Shown one piece after another: positions 54,391 through 64,000 of a stretch of 64,000 nucleotides of DNA. The position numbers and the translations under genes were made by a program. The stretch lies in NCBI GenBank assembly GCA_030144725.1, contig JASKMD010000028.1:2804473-2868472 (forward strand). Reading direction: 5' to 3'. Source of the DNA: Haematococcus lacustris. Taxonomy: Eukaryota > Chlorophyta > Chlorophyceae > Chlamydomonadales > Haematococcaceae. The notes under the pieces are model-generated. The model searched no databases and was not told where the DNA came from. It saw only the letters and a list, made by a program, of their open reading frames with translations. Each line of letters starts with the position of its first letter. Position 1 is the stretch's first letter.

Positions 54391-57300
54391 ATGAACGACG
54401 CACCACCGATGATGGACAGCATGGCGATTGCTGCAATGTATGCAGCTCTATCCCATAACCCCGGTGCTGGTTTGGCGCCAATAGTTCCTCCCGTAGTGAT
54501 GGACGATAGCGCGAGGACGGACGAGCAGCTTGCGCAAGATTTTGACACAGAGGAAAAAGACGAGCTCAAAGGGCCCTGGACAGCGGAGGTGTGCCAGGCT
54601 GCCAGCAAGTATCTGCAGTGGGTCTGGCCTTATCATTGTCAGGCCCGTGTTTCAGGAGGACGAGCAGCTCAAGAAGCTAGTGCAGAAGCACGGAGCGCGG
54701 AACTGGTCTGTGATGTCAAAGAGCATTGCGGGGCGAACGGGGAAATCCTGTCGTCTTCGGTGGGTGTTCGTTTTGTGCCGGTGGGGGGGTTAGGAGTTGC
54801 TGCAGTTGCCTGGTTCAGGTCCTGGCCCCCGCCTGGGCATGGGGAAGCAGCGTGGGTGACCGACCTGGGAGGTGCATGGTCCCGCGGCGGCAGTCGCACA
54901 TCAGTCAACGATAGCAGGAGCAAAGTGTCAGTGCAACGACCACGTGTTGAAGTGCAGCGGGGTAGGGTTACTCTGAGCAGCCCTTGGAGCCCGCCATGGC
55001 CGATGGCGCTGCTCAAATGGATTTGCTGGAGCCACTTAATAGTCATCTGCTGGATTGATCGTTTACAGAGTCAAATTATCTAGTGAAGCATGAAGAGCTT
55101 CATTGCAAGGCCAGGGTGTGATAAGGGCAGGTGGCCAACATGCTTGCAGATGGCTCAACCAATTAAACCCATCCGTGAAGAAAGGCCCATTTACTCCAGA
55201 GGAGGACGCCCAGATCCTGGCAGCCCATGTGCTGTATGGCAACAAATGGGCCACCATCGCCAAGCTGCTTCCTGGCAGGCAAGTGCTTTGTTGGTTGTTG
55301 CTTGACACAGCCCCTCATGCATTCAGCCATGCATGTCGCCATGCAGCGCCAACGGGCGCATGTGACGGCAATGATGATGATGATGGTAATGTTGGCTCTG
55401 ATGACCAACATGGATCCTGCATGCTGATGGTAGCTCCTGGTTCTCACGTGCCTGCAGGACCGACAATGCAGTGAAGAAGTGAGTGGCGCAACGTGGTGGT
55501 GCAGCTGCATGGCACCATGCCAGTGTGTCACACCACTCCAGTCACGTCATGTCACCCCAGACTACAGCTTTACCCTTAGCTCCAGCTTCAGTTCTAGCTC
55601 CAGGATCAGAATCAGCATCAGCTTCAATTCATCACACCTACCCTGAAGCTACTATGGCGGCTGTGGGGCCCAATGGCCAGGGTCAGGGATTTCTGGGCTG
55701 GCCATGGCTTGCACACTGTGTGCCCTGGATGTTGGCTGGCCTGCAGCCACTGGAACAGCACCCTGAAGCGCAAGAAACACGAGTTCATGGGGGCAGCCCC
55801 GGGCCAGCTTGGGAGTCTGATGGCAGGCGGCGGGCGGGGAGGCTCTGACATGAGCAAACACGTGCAAGGTGGGCAGCGGGGGGGAGGGTGGGCAGCAGGG
55901 GGCAGTGTGGGGCAGCAGGGCAGTATGCTGGTGGCACTTGGTGCAAGCTGCCATGAGCAGGAGTAAGTTGTGTGAGATAGAGGGAGTGAGAGAGATAGCC
56001 TGAAGTCCTCAGCTGTGCAAGGAAGGGGAGGAGGGCAGTGGGGAGGGGCACAGCAGGGAGCAGAGGGCAGGGAACAGCGCAGGCGGGTAGGAGCTGCTGG
56101 CCCACAGTGAGGCTGACCATGAGACCGCAGGGCCATGCCGTGCTGTGGCTGTGGCTGCATCAGGGACGGCCTGCTGGCAGGAAGCTTGCCAGGCAGCAAG
56201 GTCTCTGTGCAGGCAGCGGTTGAGGCCAGTGGTGCAGCTGTAGGGCGTGGCGCTAGGGTGTTGCTGATGTGCTGTGCAGGACTGGATGGGCTGGGTCAGG
56301 CAGCGGGGGCGTCAGATGATATGTACAAGCTGCACGACATGATGGGCTCCCTCATCGCTCGCATGCAGCAGAATGGCCAAGGTGCGGGCGTCTGGCTCAG
56401 GGGTGCAAGGCCACAGGAAGTGAAAGCAGCAAGGCAGGAGCAAGTCAAGGCTGTGCGTATAGGGCGGGGCTGGCGGGCGGTGGAGCGGTAGTAGCAGGGG
56501 CGGGGATAGCTTTCGCAGGAGAAGAGGGCAGGAGGAGAGCTGGGTAGGGTGTACCCTTGAGTGCTTGGGGGATGGGTGTCAGGCAGGCAGGCAGGCTCCC
56601 ATGGACCCAGGGACAAGACGGCAGGTGGCTGGGTCCTGATCGTACGAGTCATGGGGGTAGGGAAGGGGCGTGAGAAGAGAGAGGGAGTGAGCCCCCCACC
56701 ACACCCCTCGGTTGTTCAGGTACTCGGCTTTCAGCCTGAGACCACCACCCTCAATCACCCTCAGGCAGCGGAGGCCCTGCCCTAGCCAACTGCTGCACCT
56801 CTCTGTGCACTCCGCTCATCAGTCTCCCCCACTGCTGACCTGGCCTGCTGGCCCGCAGATGCCTACACGCCCATAAACCTCGGCAACCAGCCCAGCTCAT
56901 CGTTTTCAAAATACTCGGTCAGTGGCTGGGTGCAGCCCCAGGGCAAGTTGGGGAACTCAAGGCAGGCAGCGGGCGGGGAGGGTGGGCAGGAGGGGGAGTG
57001 GCAGCAGGGTGGCAGTAGTAGTCAGTCAGTGGCTGGAAGCTGCTAAGCATGTCTGGCTGAGGGCACCACCAAGTGCGACACTGTGCCTTCACGACCTTGT
57101 CACCAGTATCATCACACCTAGCTCCGACATCCATCGATAAATGCATTGCCAGCGGCAATGGCAGCAGCGGTGGCAGCAGCGGTGGCAGCAGCAGTGGCAG
57201 CAGCAGTGGCAGTGGCAGCAGCAGGCGTGTGTGGGGTGCTGGCATGAGTGTGAGCCATGCCATCAGCATGTCACTGTATGTGCTGCCAAGGACCATGGCT

Positions 57301-58671
57301 TGCCAGTCAGTGCTCAGCCTCACTACAGGCAGGCCAACCCTCATTGCCCTGCATGGTGTTCCCTTCAATACAGCCAAGCTGATGTGCATCAGTCACCTGC
57401 ACAACCCATCACCTGACTGGGTACCTGGTTGGGTATTATACGACAGTATTGGGAAACTATCATTTACTATCACCATTTTCCAGAATTTGTGCATTTTGTG
57501 GTTCACAGAAAACAGGGTTAATGCAGTTTGTACAGGGGAAAAAGTCTAAGCGGTAATCAGGCTTTTGGTCCCGGCTGCCCTGGTACTGCCCATGAGATGC
57601 AGCCCCTGCATGACTGTGTCTGTATGAGCAGGGCATGAAGGACGACGCAGAGGGTGGCACTGAGGGTGGCGAGGAGGGGGAGGAGGCCATGGGTGAGGAC
57701 GGCCAGCCGCGGTCCAAGCGCAGACGGGGGACAGTTGGAGGCGCTGCCCTGGAGGGTTTGCTGGGCGGCATGCAGGTGGAGAGAGGAGCGAAGGGACAGC
57801 TGCTGCTGCTGCTGCTTGTCTGCTGCTGCCCTTGCCCTTGCTGCTGCTTGTGCTGCTGCCATTGCCCTTGCTGCTGCCTCTGCTGCTGCCTCTGCTGCTG
57901 TGCGCCACGCCCCCTCCCTGTCACTGTCACTGTGCAGGGTGTGGACAACGGCCTGGACCCTGAAGCCGCAGCAGCCGCCGCCGCAGCCGCTGCCGCAGCC
58001 CAGCACTCCCAGCTAGAGAACAACAACATGGCGGCGGCAGCAGCGGCGGCAGCAGCAGCAGCTATGGGCATGGGCATCTCTCCTGAGCTGCTGGAGATGC
58101 TGCCCAAACTCAATGCGGCAGGTGGGGTGGATGGCTGGGTAGGGGGCGGGAGGGGTGGGAGAGCGCCAGGGGGAGGGCAGTGGGAGTGAAATGGGATGGA
58201 ATGGGAGGGGTGAAGGTAGGGCAGAGGCGGGTAGTCTGGCTGGCAGCGGGAGGCTGGCTGGCAGAGGCTGGTTGGCTGGTCACCCCTAGGGCACCCTTGG
58301 GGCAGCAGCTGCAGCTGGGTGAGCCAGGCACTGCAGTGCCAGCAGGCTGGGTCCTTGTGTTGAGGGGGTGAGAGGCAGCCAGATGGGGTTAAGCAGGCTG
58401 TGTGGGGATGGGCCGCAAGTGTGACCTGCTCAGCTTACCCTCATCCAGTTGATGCTGCTGTGTGTGCCCGCTGTGTGGGCCCTGCCAGCAGCCTCGCTGC
58501 CTTGCAGCTTAAGATGCTCCACCCCTCATGGGCCTGGCTGCGCATGCCTCATCCAGATGCTGCTGCTGCCACCCCCCCCTGTGTGGAGCATGCTGCTCAC
58601 TTGTTCTGATCTCTGTATGCGGTGCCCTGCTGCTCCTGACACCTCCTGTCCATTTGTTGTGACTGCCCGCG

Positions 58672-58716
<45 letters not shown>

Positions 58717-60971
58717 GTCCCCCAGCCCTCCCTGCCCCCCTGCAGTCGCTGAGCCTGCTCCCCCCTGCTGTCGACCCGCCGCTGCAGGCACTGGCAGCCA
58801 CGCCCCCTCTGACCCCAGCACCCTCCCCCGCAGCTCTGCCCCCCTGCCCCTCTGCGCCCCAGGCGTGTATGACGAGGACAGCGCTGTGCTGGCGCTCAAG
58901 TCGCTGGGGGAGTCAGGCGGTGCCAAGGCCCTGGCCTCCCTGCACAGCCTGGTCACACCGCTGGTCACACGGGTGGCCCGTGAGGTGCTGCATCAGGAGC
59001 TGCCACATGTGAGGGCCTAGGGAGCGGGCAGGGGACTCTGGGGTGGCTAGGAAGGGTGGGGAAGTGGGTGGCTCAGAGGAGGGGGCCAAGCGGGGGGTGG
59101 AGGTTGAGGCCTCAAGGGGGGTTGCCAGGTGGGGTTGTGAGAGTGTCTGGTTCTGCTGGTTGGTTGCCACTGGTCGAAGCTGCCAGGAAGGTGGTAGTAG
59201 GGGAATGAGCAAGGCGGGGCAGCCAGGGTCCAAGGCAAGGTGGTCTCGCCAAGTGGGGTCGTGGCAGTGTCATTGGTCGCCTGGGACACCGCTGCGTAAA
59301 ACGCCACTGATTGGCTTCAACTTTGCCACATGGTCTTTAGCGCCCCTCCCTGCCCTGTTGTCAGGGGTGAAGGTACACAGTGAATTGCCTGATTCCGGCC
59401 ACCCCGTTCCTCGTGTTCTCTTGTTTCTTCACCAAAAGCCCCCGTTCTGTTTTGTAGGGCAGAGGTTGTCTGGCAGTGCAGGTGCTGCATCAGGAGCTGC
59501 CACATGTGAGGGCCCAGGGGTCAGGGCGGTTGTGGGATGTAGCTCACCTGCCTCCCTCTTGCTCAACTGTTGGGGCCTGAGGTGTTCAGCGTGGGCATGG
59601 CGGTGTGCTGTGCTGTTGTTGTGCTGGCAGGTCATGAACACCTTCATCACCATGCTGCACAATATCCTGCTGGGCAATGCCCCGATGCCGGCAGCCCAGG
59701 AGGTGGTAGCCAAGCTGGAGGATTACGTGAAGGAGGTGGGCCGGGCAGGGGGCCTCAACTCAACTCACCTCAACTCGGAGGGCAGTGCAGGCAGGGTGGC
59801 GTGGGTGAGGGGTGGGTGTTAGGGCCCAGGGCTCAGGGCAGACCACAGGGGGGGCCCCGGAGGGAGGACAAGGGCACGGGAGAGGAGGGCAGGTGAGGAG
59901 AAGCAGGGGGCAGCAAGGGGAGGTGAGGGGGCAGCAAGGGGAGGACTGGCGCAGGGCTATCTCACCACAAGATGGTTTGCATCACCTGCTGCTGTTAGCG
60001 TGTCTGCTCCCGCTTTCCTGCATGTCTGCCTCCCATTGCAGTGGTTGGAGCGCCGCACTGCAGTCACCGTGTCAGAGCTGTCCCAAGGCAACCACCCCAA
60101 CCACCTCCCCAACCCCCATGACCCAGCACTCACCGCTCTGCCCCTCTCCCTCACCAACCCACCCCCACCAAGCAGCAGCTCACACAACCCCAACCCCCCA
60201 GCCATAGACCTAGCTGTCCCTGGCCTGGGGCATGGCCTGGGGGGGACCCTGGGGGGGGTGCAGCGCCAGCCTGACCCCGCCCCCTGTGCCTCTGCTGCTG
60301 CCGCCGCCGCCGCCGCTGCCGCAGTCAACATGCAAGTGGGGTTAGGGGAGGCGGGCCTGGCAGCTTCTCTGCGCCTTCTGCAGCATCATGGCATGCTGCA
60401 AATGGGGCTCAGCGGGGGGCCGTCCCAAGGGGGAGCGGCGGCAGCAGCAGGGGGGTCCATGGACCTAGCCATGCTGGTGGGGATGGCAGGCAGCGCTGGG
60501 TTGCAGTTGGGCAGCTTGGTGGGGGTGGGGCAGGGGGCAGGGGGGGGCGCCCAGGGGCCAGGGGGGGCCACAGGCGCAGCTGGGCTAGAGTCCGCCTTGG
60601 CCAGCTTTGCCGCAGCACAGCAGGCGCAGGGCGCACAGGGTGGTGGCCTGCTGCTGGGAGGGCTGGGGGGGGCGAGCCAGGCCCCAGCTAGCCCCTCCTC
60701 ACTGGCTGCTGCAGCGGCAGCATTAGCAGCAGTGGAGCAGCAGCAGCAGCAAGGCTCAGGGCAAGCTGGGCTCAATCAGGGCATGTCCAAGCAGCAGCAA
60801 CAGCAGCAGCAACAGCAGCAGCTGCAGCAAGAGCTTGACATGCAGCACCTCCAACAGCAGGTGCAGCAGCAGCTGCAGCAGATTGCCGCACACCACATGC
60901 AGCAGCCACAGCAGCATGGCTACGAAAACTATCACCATTACGACCAGCAGCAGATGGCCCCCTCTGTGTAG
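54391..60971 (+). CDS. R2R3-MYB transcription factor with poly-Ala and poly-Gln tail
   Basis: Twelve exons: 54391-54588, 54656-54759, 55150-55278, 55458-55478, 55747-55868, 56280-56381, 56859-56917, 57632-57775, 57938-58121, 58863-59008, 59631-59735, 60042-60971; 747 residues. R2 starts KGPWTAEEDEQLKKLVQKHG and ends CRLRWLNQLNP. R3 starts KKGPFTPEEDAQILAAHVLY, then [31 protein letters not shown]. All recognition-helix Trp positions are kept (Phe replaces the first Trp of R3, as usual). Exon 3 ends at a GC donor (GGCAG|GCAAGT). Downstream are helical segments (YDEDSAVLALKSLGES, FITMLHNILLGNAP, KLEDYVKEWLERRTAV), Ala runs at exons 9 and 12, and a Gln-rich end. It is a nuclear DNA-binding regulator whose target is unknown. 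The start ATG follows an in-frame region without another obvious start. Confidence 0.93.
58672..58716. repeat. CTG/CAG trinucleotide run in MYB intron
   Basis: About 14 CTG units just upstream of exon 10. Confidence 0.9.
59482..59505 (+). other. Duplicated 24-nt cassette (possible microexon) in MYB intron 10
   Basis: GTGCTGCATCAGGAGCTGCC plus ACAT repeats the last 24 nt of exon 10 (58985-59008). It is preceded by a CAG acceptor and followed by a GTGAGG donor. Inclusion would add VLHQELPH in frame. Confidence 0.55.
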
Positions 60972-62032
60972 TGGCAGCAGGTTTGGGGGGACGTCCGGCA
61001 CCAGGGCAGGGGGGCACGGCAGCAGGGTTTGCATGGCAGCATATCAGGAGGGGGGCTGAGGGGCAACTAGAAGGGAGGGTGAAGAAGGGACCTGTGGTGG
61101 GAGCAGGTCGTGCCACATCCAGGCAGGTTTTCTCAGTGGGGGTGCCTTCACAATTTGGGTAGGAGGTGGGAGCAGGCCCTGCCCCTCCAGGCGCAAGCTC
61201 CTCCCTTGATGCCTGCCATGCCGCTGGGATAGTATTCTTCATCTTCTTCTTCCAGCCTTTGCTTGGGAGTGTGATGCGGGTGCTCAGGGATGGTGTGGGG
61301 TATGGGGAGCTGATCATCACAAGTTCTCAGATGGAAGGCGCGTTGCTGGACTGCTTTATACTGCATGGTGGGTGGGGTCATGCTGCATGGTGCTTAGTTG
61401 CTGACTAAAGCAAGCCAACTGGGAGCCACCTCTGGCGATGTGCTTTACCTGGATGGAGCGCTCAGGGTAGCAGCGCCAGGGAGGGTTCGAGGGAGTGTAC
61501 CTTGTAGGGTTTGGTATGGTTTTTGCTGTTGGTATGGCGGTGAACACACAAGGCAAGACCAGGGTTCTGGCGCCCCGTTGCTCCAACAATCAATTAGGTG
61601 GTGAGCTGCGGCTCTTTCATGTTTGGCACCACGGTGGCGCTCCGCGCTCGAGCTGCCTCGTCGACGGGTTTGACTTTTTGCGACGTGCTGCGAGCCTGGT
61701 ACTTAGTTTGATCTGCCCAGGACTAGGTGACCACGCCAGCAATCCACTTAACAGCCCCGTGATCCCACTGACGCCGCCGTTTGGCTAGCTGCTGGCGCAC
61801 TTGGACCCAGACGGCCTACAGCCCTGTTACCAACCGGCCCAACAACACAGAGCAACAGATGACTATATGATGGCAGGGACGCACTCCATGCCCAGGATGT
61901 AAAGAGGTGTAAGCGGACGTCTGCCCTGGTATGGCTGTAAACGGACGTTCTGAACCGGGGCGTGCATATGGTGTCTGTTCCTAAGGCCTAAGCATATGAC
62001 ATGACAACGATTGACATGTGGAGCTCGGCGAC
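60972..62032. other. Convergent 3' intergenic region (MYB / sterol reductase)
   Basis: No coding exon is supported. Confidence 0.55.
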
Positions 62033-63677
62033 TCAATACAAGTAGGGAATGATGCGGTACTTCACGATGGCGCGGTACTTGTCCCAATCCTTGCCGTACT
62101 TGGCTCGGCAAGCCATGTCATCGCGCCGCTCGCGATGCACCAACAGCACGGCGAAATAAATGCAGTACATGTACGGGAGCACGGACTTCAGGCCGTCGAG
62201 GCCACAAGGCAGGCACCAGGACAGCCTGCGGTGTGCAAACAGCAGCGCACACTTCAGGCGCACTGCCCACCGCCATGGCCTCCCAGTCGGGCTCGTGCCC
62301 TACCCGGCCTTGTCACACCCACGTTCAAACCAGCTGCACCCCTTCCAAGTACATGCTCTGGAGACCTGCTCTACCCTCACCCTGTCACCCAGCCCCTGCG
62401 CATGCTCCTAGCCTCAGCATCTGCTAGCCCACATTGCAACCAGCACAAGTGCACCAGTTGGCGACCATGCAAGCGCTGCCAGGAGGCGACGCCAACCTAC
62501 CCCTCCAGCCATGAAACCTACCGCCCACTGCCTTAGGTTTCCATGCACCCTCCTCCCTGCCGCTCCTCCCTGCCCCTTCCCGCCCACCCCTCCTCGACAT
62601 CTCTCCCCCCTGCAGGGCCACCCCTGCCGCCGCCACTGACCCCATGATCCAGTCGCCCAGGTAGTTGATGTGGCGGCTCGCCCCCCACCAGCCGCTGATA
62701 ATGAGACGGGTGCCCCGCTCAGTGGGCAGCGTGCGCAAGTGAGCCACTCTGGGGTGGCTGGGGTCGCGCCTGGGGGAGGACAGTGCTGCGGCTGAGGGCA
62801 GGAGCTGAAGAAGGGGCAGGGAGCAGGTGCTGGGTGGTTTGGCAGCAGCAGGGGCAGTGGGGTCAGTCGGGGCAACGGGGGCAGTCGGGGCAGCAGGGTG
62901 GTGTGGTGTGGTGTGGTGTGGTGTGGTGTGGTGTGGTGTGGTGTGGTGTGGTGTGGTGTGGTGTGGTGTGGTGTGGTGTGGTGTGGTGTGGTGTGGTGTG
63001 GTGTGGTGTGGTGTGGTGTGGTGTGGTGTGGTGTGGTGTGGTGTGGTGTGGTGTGGTGTGGTATATGGTGTGGTGCGGTGTGGTGGGGTGTGGTAGTCAC
63101 CGTCACCTGAATGCGTCCTTCTGGCCATTGGCCCCGCGGAAGATCCAGTATCCCAGCAGCTTCACACCCAGGATGGCCGCAGTGAAGGCCGGGGACAGAG
63201 CCTGGGAGGGCAGGAGCAGCAGAGGGGTGCAGGGGCAGCAGGGGGTGCAGGGGCAGCAGGGGGGTGGCAAGGGCAGTAGGACCACCTGCCCCATATGCCA
63301 CCACAATTGATGTGCCCCTGCCGCCCTGACTGATCATGTTTGTCAACAGCCCTGGGCGCCTGATCTTGTAGGTGAAGGCTGCACTGGACTAGGCTGAACC
63401 ACTTGGCATGCAAGACTGCCCACCTCCCCCCTACTGCATCTTCCCTTGCTGCCCCCTGCCCTTGCTGCCCCCCCTGCCCCCTGCCCTGCCGCTGCTGCTG
63501 CCCCCCTGGGCGCCTGACCTGGGGCGTGTCCACCAGGAAGCGGGTGCTGGTGCTGAACACAAAGGGCACCCAGGCAAGGTCGCCAAAGGCCAGCATGTAG
63601 CCAAAGCCGTCCGTGGTGATGTCCATGGTGGTCAGGATGGACGCCTCGTTCCACAACGCGTCAACCACATAGTACAG
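62033..63677 (-). CDS. Sterol C-14 reductase (ERG24/FACKEL type), 3' part, 5' end beyond window
   Basis: Four exons in the window, read downwards: 63677-63519, 63201-63107, 62769-62641, 62225-62033 (stop 62035-62033). Phases agree (0, 2, 2) and about 190 residues are seen. Motifs: [79 protein letters not shown]-like [49 protein letters not shown]. The FR(G/S)AN.QK.AFR and SGWWG..RH.NYLGD motifs bind NADPH and are shared with DHCR7. The DP..AHL spacer and SGWWG favour the C-14 reductase. It is a multi-pass ER enzyme reducing the C14-C15 double bond in phytosterol synthesis. The exon before 63677 starts with a phase-0 junction. Confidence 0.92.
62897..63062. repeat. GGTGT pentanucleotide array
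   Basis: About 33 near-perfect GTGTG-type units in the sterol reductase intron between 62770 and 63106. The transcribed sense is ACACC. Confidence 0.95.
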
Positions 63678-63719
63678 CTGCAGCCATCAGGGCAGCAGGG
63701 CAGCAGGGCATGAGTCAGA

Positions 63720-63773
63720 GGCAGCAGCAGCAGCAGCAGCAGGGGATAGCAGCAGCAGCAGCAGCAGCAGCAG
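63720..63773. repeat. GCA trinucleotide runs
   Basis: Two GCA runs flank GGGGATA in the intron or 5' side of the sterol reductase gene. Confidence 0.85.
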
Positions 63774-64000
63774 GGGACAGCAGCATCAGCAGCGGGGACA
63801 GAAAACAAGCAAGAGGCAGGAGGTGGGCAGTGAAGGGCCCAGCAGCCGCAGGGGTCAGAAAGACCGGGAAGGGAGCAGCGAGCAAAGTCCTGAGGCTGAT
63901 GTCCTGGGTGCAGCGGCAACAAAGCACGGTGGGGCAGGGGGTCAGTCTGTACAAGGCAGACAGACAGACAGCAGCAGCAGCCCACTCCCTTCCCCCCTTG

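Noticed and set aside
62424..63310. His/Thr-Pro and Val/Trp/Cys-Gly repeat ORFs
   Set aside because: Translation of the GGTGT array in the sterol reductase intron.
63290..63400. Possible extra sterol reductase exon ([21 protein letters not shown])
   Set aside because: The flanking exons already join in phase and restore the family sequence (LVDTPQ/ALSPAF); this stretch has no family match.
63632..63985. Cys/Leu-rich ORFs at the right edge
   Set aside because: Frames of GCA/CTG runs upstream of the first visible sterol reductase exon; no family match.

Overview
The window looks like nuclear DNA of a GC-rich, intron-dense volvocine-type green alga. Genes have 3 to 12 short exons, mostly GT..AG with two GC..AG introns, and CTG/CAG-rich coding runs. 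TGCATG and CCTGCC words are very frequent, and introns carry long G-rich minisatellites. Haematococcus (H. lacustris) is my best guess at genus, from the general style of the sequence and not from a marker gene. I rebuilt gene models by hand: for most genes every junction was chosen so that splice dinucleotides, reading phase and a known protein family agree.

Layout, left to right. 24-1981(-): plastid-targeted protein with two CBM48 starch-binding modules. 2203-3228(+): N-terminal half of a Fanzor-like (eukaryotic TnpB) protein, cut off at an AGGGT array. 5486-9319(-): complete SET/NRP1 histone chaperone. 9468-14209(+): PPR-like organelle protein sharing a 148-bp promoter interval with the chaperone. 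15228-17057(-): unknown 240-residue protein with a Fanzor C-terminal fragment antisense in its second intron. 17339-18198(-) and 18714-24417(-): two more Fanzor-like copies, the second nearly full length with a 2.6-kb perfect AGGGC array in an intron. 25508-27947(-): complete LCIB/LCIC-family theta-type carbonic anhydrase. 29029-37300(-): M20 (ILR1-like) amidohydrolase with two alternative sets of N-terminal exons. 37572-40089(+): YKT6 R-SNARE. 40389-43026(+): TPX2-family protein. 44320-47249(-): young non-autonomous Ty3/gypsy-type LTR element with a target duplication. 47615-48842: candidate Harbinger-like inverted-repeat element. 49640-51000: tandem and inverted repeat cluster. 50990-53130: scattered Fanzor remnants. 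54391-60971(+): R2R3-MYB of 747 residues. 62033-63677(-): 3' half of a sterol C-14 reductase whose 5' end lies beyond the window.

The host genes are unrelated housekeeping, carbon-concentrating, starch, hormone-conjugate, trafficking, spindle and sterol functions; they do not form a pathway cluster. The unusual content is the dense Fanzor-like family. At least eight pieces in 52 kb carry recognisable pieces of the RuvC nuclease core (GIDPG, DEHRTSRVSS, MDRDT..N motifs) in different states of decay, including one inside a host intron. Perfect or near-perfect satellites sit mostly inside introns, and the amidohydrolase has phase-matched alternative N-terminal modules.
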